Source: Aerococcaceae bacterium NML190073
GTDB taxonomy: Bacteria > Bacillota > Bacilli > Lactobacillales > Aerococcaceae
Direction of reading: 5' to 3'
NCBI GenBank assembly: GCA_026131555.1
Contig: JAMXJH010000009.1
Location: 1 to 64,000 of the forward strand
DNA: 64,000 nucleotides
The notes under the pieces were generated by a model. That model ran no database searches. It was given only the letters and a program-made list of their open reading frames with translations, and was not told where the DNA came from. This document shows, one piece after another, positions 38,962 to 47,947 of this stretch (its first letter is position 1; each line of letters begins with the position of its first letter). Both the position numbers and the translations under genes were made by a program.

Positions 38962-39531
38962 TTATTTCTTGCGGTTATAAGTATTCATGACTTCAAGAAA
39001 AGTTTGTCCGGCAAGCCAATCTTCGATTGCTTTGACCGCTTCATCCATCGCATTCTCTACAGTAATTCGCTCATCTACGCTGAACGGCGCCAATACATGG
39101 TCGACCACTTTCCAACCGCCTTGCGGACGTCCGACACCGACTTTGACCCGATTGAATGTCGAATCACCCAACATCTCGATAATGCTCTTGATGCCGTTAT
39201 GCCCACCCGAACCGCCGTTCTGACGCAGGCGGATGCGTCCGGGTTCTAAATCCATATCATCGTAAATGACCAGAATTTCATCCATCGCAATCCCGTAATA
39301 ACTCATCAACGGCAAAAGTGCCTCACCCGATAAATTCATATACGTAAACGGCTTAACCAACAAACACTTCTGTCCATTAATATGCGCCACTGTGTAATCT
39401 GCACGAAACTTCTGATCCGTCATCTTTAACTGATGCTTATCTAATAATTGGTCAATCACATCGAAGCCGACATTGTGTCTTGTCTTCTCATAACGCTGCC
39501 CCGGATTGCCCAAACCTACTACTAATTTCAT
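38962..39531 (-). CDS. pth: Peptidyl-tRNA hydrolase
   Basis: Recycles peptidyl-tRNA released from ribosomes. V-G-L-G-N-P-G (4-10), the catalytic H in T-R-H-N-V-G-F (about 20) and D in Y-D-D-M-D-L (about 94) are present. The ATG at 39531 follows AAAGGA; an upstream in-frame start adds six residues but has no site. 189 aa. It precedes mfd, the conserved Firmicute order. Confidence 0.95.
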   Translation of the reverse strand: MKLVVGLGNPGQRYEKTRHNVGFDVIDQLLDKHQLKMTDQKFRADYTVAHINGQKCLLVKPFTYMNLSGEALLPLMSYYGIAMDEILVIYDDMDLEPGRIRLRQNGGSGGHNGIKSIIEMLGDSTFNRVKVGVGRPQGGWKVVDHVLAPFSVDERITVENAMDEAVKAIEDWLAGQTFLEVMNTYNRKK

Positions 39532-39618
39532 CGACGTATCCTTTCTCATTCAATTTCCTGTACAGTATAACACACTCCCTCTCCCCTTGTAAAAAAGAAG
39601 AAACCTCGCCTCGCCTAC

Positions 39619-39657
39619 AAAAAAAGCAGGTAAACAACACCCTGTCGCTTACCTGCT
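39619..39657 (-). terminator. Terminator of the rpsN/small-protein operon
   Basis: On the minus strand AGCAGGTAA pairs with TTACCTGCT-type complement (39625-39657) across a 15-base loop and is followed by seven T. Confidence 0.8.
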
Positions 39658-39661
39658 CCCA

Positions 39662-39781
39662 TTATGCTTTCGTTTTCTTAGCGCGTTTAGCGGCTTGAAT
39701 AATCGCCTTGGCACGACGCTTCGTCTTAATGTTCGGACTCTTCAAACGACGATATGCGCTTGAAACATCTAATTTCTCCAT
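39662..39781 (-). CDS. Small basic protein, putative metal homeostasis protein (39 aa)
   Basis: A 39-codon frame with ATG at 39781 behind GGAGGCGAAAGT, whose ribosome site overlaps the rpsN stop. The product is very basic: it starts M-E-K-L-D-V, continues A-Y-R-R-L-K-S-P-N and ends in a K/R/A-rich helix. It resembles the short proteins annotated in Lactobacillales as putative metal homeostasis protein, often next to zinc-independent ribosomal protein paralogues. It shares the Zur-like operator with rpsN. The function is not established; the assignment rests on remembered similarity and context. Confidence 0.75.
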   Translation of the reverse strand: MEKLDVSSAYRRLKSPNIKTKRRAKAIIQAAKRAKKTKA

Positions 39782-39793
39782 ACTTTCGCCTCC

Positions 39794-40063
39794 TTACCAG
39801 CTGGCTTTCGTTACACCGGGAATCCAGCCCTTATGCGCTAATTCACGGAACTCAATCCGCGACAAGCCGAACTTACGCATATAACTGCGCGGACGTCCGT
39901 CCCCCATGGAACGATTGTTAACACGCACAGGAGAACTGTCTTTCGGTAACTGCGCCAAACCAACATAATCCCCCTTACGTTTCAACTCTGCCCGCCGTTC
40001 CCGATAGCGCTCGACAAGTTCCAGTTGCTTTCGGTGTCGGGCAATCTTGCTTTTCTTCGCCAA
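39794..40063 (-). CDS. rpsN: 30S ribosomal protein S14, zinc-independent form
   Basis: An 89-aa S14 (A-K-K-S-K-I-A-R-H at the start, [10 protein letters not shown] and P-G-V-T-K-A-S-W at the end) of the long type without the C-x-x-C zinc ribbon. In Gram-positive bacteria this form usually replaces the zinc-containing S14 of the main ribosomal operon when zinc is scarce. I choose the TTG at 40063, behind AAGGAAG; a GTG three codons upstream is possible. It is the first gene after a promoter with a Fur-family-like operator, and the small basic protein follows. Confidence 0.93.
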   Translation of the reverse strand: MAKKSKIARHRKQLELVERYRERRAELKRKGDYVGLAQLPKDSSPVRVNNRSMGDGRPRSYMRKFGLSRIEFRELAHKGWIPGVTKASW

Positions 40064-40085
40064 AATAAGCACTTCCTTTCAGTTT

Positions 40086-40134
40086 AATAGTAATTGTTAC
40101 TATTTATAATACCATATGCATTATTTTTTGGCAA
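40086..40134 (-). promoter_or_regulatory. rpsN promoter with Zur-like operator
   Basis: On the minus strand TTGCCA (40129-40134), 17 bases and TATTAT (40106-40111). Directly downstream, over the transcription start, lies a perfect 8-bp inverted repeat AATAGTAA-TTG-TTACTATT (plus strand, 40086-40104), similar in style to Gram-positive Zur boxes. Repression by a zinc-loaded Fur-family regulator is inferred. Confidence 0.6.
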
Positions 40135-40178
40135 GTCTGTATCATTCCGAACACAGAAACTGTACCAACCAACTATAA

Positions 40179-41225
<1,047 letters not shown>

Positions 41226-41238
41226 CCATTCTTTCAAT

Positions 41239-41273
41239 AGCAGTTCTGCGTTCAAGCAGGCTGCTGTTTTTTT
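41239..41273 (+). terminator. ldh terminator
   Basis: A hairpin (CAG-CTGC with GCAG-CTG arms around GTTCAA) followed by seven T, 14 bases after the ldh stop. Confidence 0.75.
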
Positions 41274-41287
41274 CGTAAGCAGAGAAC

Positions 41288-41315
41288 TTGACAGCGGTTG
41301 CATAAATGGTATAAT
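41288..41315 (+). promoter_or_regulatory. Consensus promoter of the secreted-protein pseudogene
   Basis: TTGACA (41288-41293), 16 bases, extended -10 TGG-TATAAT (-10 at 41310-41315): both hexamers perfect. Confidence 0.75.
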
Positions 41316-41351
41316 GAGGATATATATTAATTATAGAAAGAAGGAATCGCT

Positions 41352-41909
41352 ATGAAAAAATTATTGGTTGCATTGTTAACATTCTGCTTACTCCTACCAT
41401 CACTTGCATATGCTGAAGAACCTGCAGTCGCTAATGGTACTTATACCAATTCAGAAGCGACCTTCATTCAATCCATTATCGTTGAAGATACATCCATTAC
41501 GCTTGTATTATCACCAGTTGCACTCTTTAATCACTTAGACGATATTATCGCATTGCAAAGCAATGCTGAACCCGGCATTAACCCGAACCTATCCGCTGAA
41601 GAAATTGCTGAGAAACGTAAAGAATACGGACTTGATTACGATATGAAAGCAATCTTGACAGAATTGGCAGAAACAGTGCCGAGTGATATCAGTTCGGCAG
41701 ATGTCTAAAAAGAAATTGAAACACGCGTACCCGGCTTATATGTACATTTGGATCCTACTGCGACGAGCTACATTCACATCAGTCGCGCAACACTTTCCAA
41801 CCCGGATTCTCTCCTAGGCATCCGTCTATTCGACCGTGAAATACTCTTATTGGAAAAGTTGAACGACACAACCCTTAAGTACGGCGACTACGAATACGTG
41901 AAAGAATAA
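41352..41909 (+). pseudogene. Secreted protein gene with an in-frame stop (185 codons)
   Basis: The ATG at 41352 follows AGAAGGA. The first 118 codons encode a signal peptide (M-K-K-L-L..., cleavage near A-Y-A, residue 21) and a hydrophilic body, ending at TAA 41706-41708. The same frame continues for 66 more sense codons with matching codon use and closes at TAA 41907-41909, just before a terminator. So the original product was about 185 aa and one nonsense change split it; a CAA, GAA or AAA codon is the likely ancestor. The family is not recognised. Promoter, ribosome site and terminator are intact, so the loss may be recent, a sequencing error, or a read-through site. Confidence 0.75.
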
Positions 41910-41916
41910 CCGTAAA

Positions 41917-41945
41917 GGGCGAGGAAATATTTCCTCGCCCCTCTT
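41917..41945. terminator. Bidirectional terminator
   Basis: An 11-bp perfect stem (GGGCGAGGAAA and complement, 41917-41940) with CTCTTTTT on the plus side, between convergent genes. Confidence 0.85.
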
Positions 41946-41946
41946 T

Positions 41947-42693
41947 TTATGCGATTGATGATTGTGCTTGTACGTAGACTTGAATCGCATCGCAAGCATA
42001 CTGCGCGGTTCCCACACCGAATTGATCAATATTCTCTCTAAAGCGATTATCCGCGGCATAACCTAACCCGATTTTTCCGAAAACTTCCAATGAGCAATCA
42101 AAGACATATTCGCGCATTAAGTGGAATAACGTTCCCACTTGTTCTTGCGTTGAATCCGACTCCAACGGAATGGCTTTCTGATGATTCTCCGCCAGTGTTA
42201 TAAATACTGCATTCATTGCATCTGTAAGCACTTGCTCGTTCCCGCTTTGTTTCACTTCTGCAGCTCTCACCACTTTCTCTCCGTATTTGTCTACCGCTTC
42301 TGTACGGTAGCGGCGGTGGTCTTCGTATTTAAAGCCAGCAAATTTCTGTTCATTTGACATATATATTTCTCCTTTCAAATCGCTGATTGTTTGTTCCAGC
42401 GTTTGTACTAAAGTAAGAAGTTTTGCTTGTTCTTGTTGCATAAGCGCCAACTGCTCCGTCAGAATCATCAACCGACTTTGGGAAGGTTGACTCAACAAAC
42501 GTTGAATCTCTTTCAGTGGGAATCCCAAGTACTTATAAAAGAGAATGTGTTGCAACCTATCTAAATCTGCATTTGTATAGTAACGGTATTGATTGTCCAT
42601 TTTGTTCGGCTTTAATAAGCCGATTTTGTCATAATAGCGTAGCGTGCGCACCGAAACGCCGGATATTCTAGCCGCTTCTTGAATTAGATACAT
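41947..42693 (-). CDS. MerR family regulator with TipAS effector domain
   Basis: An N-terminal winged-helix MerR domain (A-A-R-I-S-G-V-S-V-R-T-L-R-Y-Y-D-x-I-G-L-L, about 5-25), a dimerisation coiled coil (80-105) and a C-terminal TipAS domain (about 115-248), which in TipAL-like proteins binds thiopeptide or other amphipathic drugs. The ATG at 42693 lies 8 bases behind AAGGAG; two in-frame starts six and nine bases upstream are worse placed. Its own promoter has the long 19-bp spacer typical of MerR-activated genes, which suggests autoregulation. No obvious drug exporter is adjacent. Confidence 0.92.
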   Translation of the reverse strand: MYLIQEAARISGVSVRTLRYYDKIGLLKPNKMDNQYRYYTNADLDRLQHILFYKYLGFPLKEIQRLLSQPSQSRLMILTEQLALMQQEQAKLLTLVQTLEQTISDLKGEIYMSNEQKFAGFKYEDHRRYRTEAVDKYGEKVVRAAEVKQSGNEQVLTDAMNAVFITLAENHQKAIPLESDSTQEQVGTLFHLMREYVFDCSLEVFGKIGLGYAADNRFRENIDQFGVGTAQYACDAIQVYVQAQSSIA

Positions 42694-42715
42694 GTTCATC
42701 ACTCCTTACATTTAC

Positions 42716-42746
42716 ACTATAAACGTTTACGCAACGTCAGGGTCAA
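42716..42746 (-). promoter_or_regulatory. merR promoter with 19-bp spacer
   Basis: On the minus strand TTGACC (42741-42746) and TATAGT (42716-42721) are 19 bases apart. The spacer contains partly symmetric ACGTT...AACGT halves. A spacer of this length is the hallmark of promoters remodelled by MerR proteins. Confidence 0.6.
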
Positions 42747-42765
42747 CACTTTTTCCAAAATAAAA

Positions 42766-42801
42766 TAAAAAAAGGATAAGTGCGATACTTCGCCTTATCC
42801 T
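42766..42801 (-). terminator. veg terminator
   Basis: On the minus strand AGGATAAG pairs with CTTATCCT across a 13-base loop and is followed by eight T, 12 bases after the veg stop. Confidence 0.85.
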
Positions 42802-42812
42802 CGTCTTACGCT

Positions 42813-43046
42813 CTATGCAAAAGAAACTTCGATGACATTCGTCAGCACATCGCTGTAGCTATACGATACACGTTCCAACGCGCTTGTATCTTGATCTAAA
42901 TCTACAACGAATACTGAACGGTGGGTTTCCTTTAGGATGCCCCGTCTTTCTCTCTTCTTATTGCGACCTAACTGCACCGTCACGACAACCGACTCGCCTA
43001 AATTATCATCAAGCAATGATTTGATGGCGATTAAATCTTGTGGCAT
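42813..43046 (-). CDS. veg: Veg family protein
   Basis: A 77-aa cytoplasmic protein of the Veg family, which in Bacillus subtilis affects biofilm formation. The diagnostic stretch D-D-N-L-G near the start, R-R-G-I-L-x-E-T-x-x-S-V-F-V-V-x-L-D-Q-D and E-R-V-S-Y-S-Y-S-D-V-L-T are conserved. The ATG at 43046 follows GAGGTGAGG; an upstream GTG is less likely. It has an unusually structured 250-base region upstream and a strong terminator. Confidence 0.92.
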   Translation of the reverse strand: MPQDLIAIKSLLDDNLGESVVVTVQLGRNKKRERRGILKETHRSVFVVDLDQDTSALERVSYSYSDVLTNVIEVSFA

Positions 43047-43177
43047 AAGCCTCACCTCAATTTCTCATTATACACTCATTTAGGCAAAATTTCAATCTCG
43101 GCATATTGAAAGTTTCCTACAGCCTTGAAAAAGAGCACACGACATCCCACTTGAATCCGATTGACGCAAAACAGCAC

Positions 43178-43251
43178 AGCCTGTCCTTGAGACATTCCCG
43201 AACAGGCTTTCTTAATACACCTCCAGCCCAACCGTATTGCGGTTGAGCCGG
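43178..43251. other. Two stem-loops between tex and veg
   Basis: First, AGCCTGT/ACAGGCT at 43178-43208 with a 17-base loop. Second, a 12-bp stem with two G-U pairs on the minus strand at 43223-43251 around a 5-base loop. Neither has a good T-run on the minus strand, so they may belong to the veg 5' untranslated region or a small RNA. Confidence 0.4.
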
Positions 43252-43300
43252 AAGTACATATATGTTCTACTTGCTCGTTTCCGATGATTAGCGTTGTCGC

Positions 43301-45475
43301 CTAGTTCGCTGATTTGCCTTTTGTCGGGAAGAGGCGTTTCAAGCCGATACGTCCGGTTTGGCGGTCGAGTTGGATGACTTCCACGTCAACGATGTCGCCG
43401 ACCGATACGGCTTCGAGCGGATGTTTGATGTATTGCTTCGAGAGTTTCGATACATGAATCAATCCGTCTTGTTTGACACCGATGTCGACAAAGGCGCCGA
43501 AGTCCACAACGTTGCGGACAGCACCTTGCAATTGCATGCCGACTTCCAAATCGTCCATTGACATGACATCTTCACGAAGTATCGGTGTCGGTTGCGCTTC
43601 ACGAATATCGTGTAAAGGATGTTTCAATCCTTCAATAATATCGGCAACCGTTTCAGCACCGACATTAAGTTGCTGCGCAACTTGCTTCGGTTGCAGTAAA
43701 GCCAATTGTTCCACCGCATGGTCAGAGCCAATCTCCTCGACACTCACTTGTGCCACTTGCAAAATATCGCCGGCAATATGATAGCTTTCCGGGTGAATGC
43801 CGGTTTGGTCAAGCGGGTTATCCCCGCCGACAATCCGTAAGAAGCCGACTGCTTGCTCGTATGTTTTCGGTCCTAAGCGTTTGACTTTCTTAATTTGTTC
43901 ACGGGAATTGAAGCGCCCCAATTCGTCACGCAGTTGAATGACATTTTTGGCGGTGGCGGCGGTTAAGCCGGATACGTGCTGTAATAATGACACGCTTGCC
44001 GTGTTGATGTCGACGCCGACTTGGTTGACCGTTGTATTGACGACGAAATCGAGTTCTTCGGTCAGTAGTTTCTGTGCGACATCATGCTGATACTGCCCCA
44101 CACCCATTGATTTCGGGTCAATCTTAATCAATTCTGCCAGTGGGTCTTGCAAACGGCGGGCGATGCTGACCGCACTGCGCTCTTCCACTTGGAAATCAGG
44201 AAACTCTTCGCGTGCCAATTCGCTCGCGCTGTAGACGGAAGCGCCCGCTTCGTTGACAACGAGGAATTGTACTTTGCGATCGAGTGTCTTAATCAGTTCC
44301 GCGACAAATTGTTCGGATTCTCGGCTCGCTGTTCCGTTCCCAATCGCAATCACGTCTACTTGGTATTGTTCCACTAATTGACGCAACTCGCTCAATGCCG
44401 CCTCTCGTTTATGTTGCGGTGCCGGTTTGTGCGGATAAATGACGCCTTTGTCCAATACCCGTCCGGTTTCGTTAATAATTGCCAACTTACAGCCTGTTCG
44501 ATATGCCGGGTCAAAGCCGAGGACGATTTTTCCTTTGAGCGGCGGTGTTAATAGGAGATTGCGCAAGTTTTCGCTGAATACTTGAATCGCTTGCTTGTCG
44601 GCATTCTCTGTGGCTTCATTGCGCAATTCACGTTCAATCGCCGGTGCGATAAAGCGTTTATAGCCGTCTTCAATCGCTCGTTCTACCAATTGGCGTTTGT
44701 CGTTCGGCAAATCTTGCTCAATGAAGCGTTTGGTCAAGTAATTTAAGACGGGCGCTTCGTCCATGACAATCTTAATTGATAGAACGCCTTCTTTCTCCGC
44801 GCGGTTCATCGCTAATGTGCGGTGCGCGGCAAGGTTGGCTAATTTCTCGCGGTGTTCATAGTACATCCGATACACTTGCTGTTCGTCCAAGTCAGCATCT
44901 TTGAGCGTCGATTGAATTTCGCCATTGTAGCGGGCGTATTTGCGAATGAATTCACGGTAAGCAGCATTATCCGATACTCGCTGTGCCAAAATTTCGTGCG
45001 CACCTTGAAGCGCTTCTTCGCCGGTCGGCACTTGCTCGCCTACAAACTGCTCTGCGTATGTCGCAATGGACGTATTCTCTGCTGATAATAGCCAGTCCGC
45101 TAATGGTTCCAAGCCGTTCTCAATCGCAATCATGGCTTTCGTACGACGTTTCTGCTTATACGGGCGGTATATATCTTCGACTTGTTGCAAAGTTGTTGCT
45201 TTATTGATTTGTGCTACCAGTTCATCGGTCAATTTATCTTGTTCGGCAATGAGACGCGTCACTTCTTCTTTGCGTCCTGCCAATTGCGTCATGTAATGGT
45301 GGCGCTGTTCAATCGCATGAATTTGTACTTCGTCCAATGCACCGGTTACTTCTTTACGGTAACGGGCGATGAATGGAATCGTGTTTCCTTCTGCCAATAA
45401 GGCTAGAGTTGCTTCTACTTGCTTTAAGGGAATGTTCAGTTCCTGCGCGACTTGCTCTACTAAATGTTGTTCCAT
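43301..45475 (-). CDS. tex: Tex family RNA-binding transcription accessory protein
   Basis: A conserved nucleic-acid-binding protein related to Spt6. An N-terminal helical part, a YqgF/RNase H-like domain (G-F-D-P-A-Y-R-T-G-C-K, about 325), helix-hairpin-helix repeats (about 490-600, V-G-V-D-I-N-T-A-S) and a C-terminal S1 domain (V-D-F-G-A-F-V-D-I-G-V-K-Q-D-G-L-I-H) are present; 724 aa is full length. It starts 2 bases after the phosphatase gene, probably cotranscribed with it. Confidence 0.95.
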   Translation of the reverse strand: MEQHLVEQVAQELNIPLKQVEATLALLAEGNTIPFIARYRKEVTGALDEVQIHAIEQRHHYMTQLAGRKEEVTRLIAEQDKLTDELVAQINKATTLQQVEDIYRPYKQKRRTKAMIAIENGLEPLADWLLSAENTSIATYAEQFVGEQVPTGEEALQGAHEILAQRVSDNAAYREFIRKYARYNGEIQSTLKDADLDEQQVYRMYYEHREKLANLAAHRTLAMNRAEKEGVLSIKIVMDEAPVLNYLTKRFIEQDLPNDKRQLVERAIEDGYKRFIAPAIERELRNEATENADKQAIQVFSENLRNLLLTPPLKGKIVLGFDPAYRTGCKLAIINETGRVLDKGVIYPHKPAPQHKREAALSELRQLVEQYQVDVIAIGNGTASRESEQFVAELIKTLDRKVQFLVVNEAGASVYSASELAREEFPDFQVEERSAVSIARRLQDPLAELIKIDPKSMGVGQYQHDVAQKLLTEELDFVVNTTVNQVGVDINTASVSLLQHVSGLTAATAKNVIQLRDELGRFNSREQIKKVKRLGPKTYEQAVGFLRIVGGDNPLDQTGIHPESYHIAGDILQVAQVSVEEIGSDHAVEQLALLQPKQVAQQLNVGAETVADIIEGLKHPLHDIREAQPTPILREDVMSMDDLEVGMQLQGAVRNVVDFGAFVDIGVKQDGLIHVSKLSKQYIKHPLEAVSVGDIVDVEVIQLDRQTGRIGLKRLFPTKGKSAN

Positions 45476-45477
45476 AA

Positions 45478-46179
45478 TTAACTCCCCACTGTATAACTTT
45501 CTAGAATATGTGCTGCATCGATGACGACTGCATGTAGGACACCACCATAAACCGCACCGCCGTCAATGCCGTGCTTACCGTCAGAATGCCAAATACTTTT
45601 TTGGCTTGGGTCGCCGTGCAATGCCATAACAGGTGTATGTCCGAAGATAAATTCGCGTCCGGTTCGATTCGGCGCCTGGTGAAAAGGCTCGCGAATCCAG
45701 ATGAAATCACGTTGGATTGACCGGCGCCAATCGTCCAATTCTAAATCCACGCCGGCGTGTGAAATGACAAAGTTACCGAATTCCGTATAAAGCGGCAACT
45801 GCTCAATCCACGGGCGTAGCCACGGCTGTGTAGCATTCAGCTCATCGGCAATGGAGGTGGCGCTCATGCCTTCAATCGAATGTCCGAGCAATTCCGTTAT
45901 CGTCGTTGTCCCACCGTTGCGCTCATAGCGTCCGTAATACGTTTCCGGGTCGATTAAAGTTTCCCATAGCATCGCTTCGTGGTTACCTCTCAGACAAATT
46001 GCGCCGTGTTCTGCCTGCAAATGGCGCACGCATTCTAAGACAGCTAACGAATTCGGTCCTCGATCGATTAAATCGCCGACGAATATTAGCTGTTGAGTCG
46101 CTCGTTGCCAATGTGTCAATAATTCCTCCAACATCTCAAACATTCCATGCACATCGCCGACAACAAATGCTTGCTTCAT
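45478..46179 (-). CDS. Metallophosphoesterase, PrpE/ApaH-like
   Basis: A calcineurin-like phosphatase with the motifs G-D-V-H-G (8-12), G-D-L-I-D-R-G-P (36-43) and G-N-H-E (about 67-70) followed by later histidines (S-H-A-G-V-D and F-G-H-T-P-V). Such enzymes hydrolyse Ap4A-type dinucleotides or phosphoproteins; the pattern fits bis(5'-nucleosyl)-tetraphosphatase PrpE. The ATG at 46179 follows GGAGGA; a longer version starting at 46245 is unlikely. 233 aa. It heads a two-gene unit with tex. Confidence 0.9.
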   Translation of the reverse strand: MKQAFVVGDVHGMFEMLEELLTHWQRATQQLIFVGDLIDRGPNSLAVLECVRHLQAEHGAICLRGNHEAMLWETLIDPETYYGRYERNGGTTTITELLGHSIEGMSATSIADELNATQPWLRPWIEQLPLYTEFGNFVISHAGVDLELDDWRRSIQRDFIWIREPFHQAPNRTGREFIFGHTPVMALHGDPSQKSIWHSDGKHGIDGGAVYGGVLHAVVIDAAHILESYTVGS

Positions 46180-46272
46180 GGCAATTCCTCCTTTCATTTG
46201 TCGTTCGCTACTATGTATTATAGCATGCTTTGCTACCATTCGCACGTAATCCTATGTCACTCCTGCCAAAAA

Positions 46273-46286
46273 CACGAACGTTCGTG
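46273..46286. promoter_or_regulatory. Perfect 14-bp palindrome, possible PurR-type operator
   Basis: CACGAACGTTCGTG reads the same on both strands and is flanked by A-runs on both sides. Its CGAAC cores match the PurR box core of Bacillales and Lactobacillales, here in overlapping opposite orientation. It lies 32 bases before the -35 of the purine permease gene. Confidence 0.4.
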
Positions 46287-46317
46287 AGTTTTATTGTAAA
46301 TAAGTTCATTGTTTTTG

Positions 46318-46345
46318 TTGAAACTTATGTATTTCATGCTATACT
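46318..46345 (+). promoter_or_regulatory. Promoter of the purine permease gene
   Basis: TTGAAA (46318-46323), 16 bases, extended -10 TGC-TATACT (-10 at 46340-46345). No purine riboswitch is visible in the 30-base leader. Confidence 0.65.
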
Positions 46346-46377
46346 AAAGACTCACATTATTAAAAGGAGGATTCATT

Positions 46378-47832
46378 TTGGATCATTTTTTCAAGCTCAA
46401 AGAGCATCGTACATCTGTAGGAACAGAAATTATTGCAGGGATTACAACGTTTTTGGCGATGTCGTATATCGTTTTCGTTAATCCGTCGATTTTGTCATTG
46501 GCAGGTATGCCCAGCCAAGCGGTTTTCTTAGCAACTATCTTCGCAGCGGCGGTATCAACCTTCATCATGGGCGTTTTTGCGAACGTTCCGTATGCATTAG
46601 CACCGGGTATGGGCTTAAACGCCTTCTTCACTTATACAGTTTGCTTCGGTTTAGGTTTCACTTGGCAACAAGCGTTAGCAATGGTATTCCTCTGCGGCAT
46701 TATTAACATCTTAATTACCGTTACCAAAGTGCGCAAATTATTGATTGTATCGATTCCGGAATCTTTACAGCACGCTATTTCAGCGGGTATCGGTGTTTTC
46801 ATTGCGTATATCGGCGTCAAAAACGCCCAGTTCTTATCGTTCACCACTGACGGATTCAATATCGTTGCTATCAATGGTGCTGCGCCGACGACAGCGTACC
46901 CGGACGGCATTCATGCAGTTGTATCGAACAGTGGTATCATTCCCGAATTAGTGAACTTTACTTCACCGGAAGCTTTACTAGCGTTAATCGGTTTAGCGGT
47001 GACGATTATTCTAATGGTTCGCAACGTCAAAGGTGCTTTGTTAATCGGAATCATTGTATCCACATTATTGGCAATCCCGTTCGGTTTATTAGACCTTTCT
47101 GCTTTAGGTGCCGCTGAGAACTCTTTAGGCAGTGCGTTTGCAGACTTGCAAGAAACGATGTTCGTCATCTTCAAACCGGAAGGTTTACCTTCTTTATTCG
47201 CTGATTTGACGAAACTCCCGTTAGTGTTGATGACGATTTTTGCATTTAGCTTGTCGGACATCTTCGATACAATCGGAACTTTCGTTGGGACAGGTCGTCG
47301 CACAGGTATTTTCTCACAAGAAGACGAAGATGCTTTACAGAACAGCTCCGGCTTCAGCTCCAAAATGGATCGCGCCCTCTTCGGCGATTCAATCGGCACA
47401 TTGATTGGCGCCTTGTTCGGAACGTCGAATACAACAACATATATCGAATCGGCAGCTGGCATTGGTGTCGGCGGACGTACAGGCTTAACGTCGGTTGTGA
47501 CTGCCGCATTGTTCATCTTAACAATGTTTATCGCACCAATCGTCGGCTTAGTTCCGGCAGCAGCAACTGCTCCGGCACTGATTATCGTCGGCGTGTTGAT
47601 GATGGCATCGTTCAAGGACATTAACTGGACGGATTTCGCAGAAGCTACACCGGCATTCTTCGCTTCCGTTTTCATGGGATTTGCGTATTCTATTTCATAC
47701 GGAATCGCTGCCGGGTTCATCACATATGCACTGATTAAAGTCGTACAAGGCAAAGCAAAAGACGTGCATCCTGTCTTATGGATTTCTGTTATCCTGTTCG
47801 TCTTAAACTTTATGATTATGGCAACTATTTAA
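46378..47832 (+). CDS. NCS2 family purine permease (AzgA/PbuG type)
   Basis: A polytopic proton symporter for hypoxanthine, guanine or adenine with about 12-14 helices. The AzgA-type features G-T-E-I-I-A-G-I-T-T-F-L-A-M-S-Y near the N-terminus, A-P-G-M-G-L-N-A-F-F and the later G-A-L-F-G-T-S-N-T-T-T-Y-I-E-S-A-A-G-I segment are conserved. It starts with TTG at 46378, placed 7 bases after AAAGGAGG; 484 aa. Supplies bases to the salvage enzyme Hpt elsewhere in this window. Confidence 0.93.
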   Translation: MDHFFKLKEHRTSVGTEIIAGITTFLAMSYIVFVNPSILSLAGMPSQAVFLATIFAAAVSTFIMGVFANVPYALAPGMGLNAFFTYTVCFGLGFTWQQALAMVFLCGIINILITVTKVRKLLIVSIPESLQHAISAGIGVFIAYIGVKNAQFLSFTTDGFNIVAINGAAPTTAYPDGIHAVVSNSGIIPELVNFTSPEALLALIGLAVTIILMVRNVKGALLIGIIVSTLLAIPFGLLDLSALGAAENSLGSAFADLQETMFVIFKPEGLPSLFADLTKLPLVLMTIFAFSLSDIFDTIGTFVGTGRRTGIFSQEDEDALQNSSGFSSKMDRALFGDSIGTLIGALFGTSNTTTYIESAAGIGVGGRTGLTSVVTAALFILTMFIAPIVGLVPAAATAPALIIVGVLMMASFKDINWTDFAEATPAFFASVFMGFAYSISYGIAAGFITYALIKVVQGKAKDVHPVLWISVILFVLNFMIMATI

Positions 47833-47947
47833 TCAGATTCGCCACAAAGCGCTCCTCGTTCAGAGGGGCGTTTTGCTATGGAGAATCGCTATTTGTTGCG
47901 CAATATGCTATACTGTTGCTACCAACAACATATAATGAGGTGATTAC

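Noticed and set aside
46911-47753. Minus-strand open frame opposite the purine permease (280 codons)
   Set aside because: Shadow of a helical membrane protein read on the other strand; no start context.
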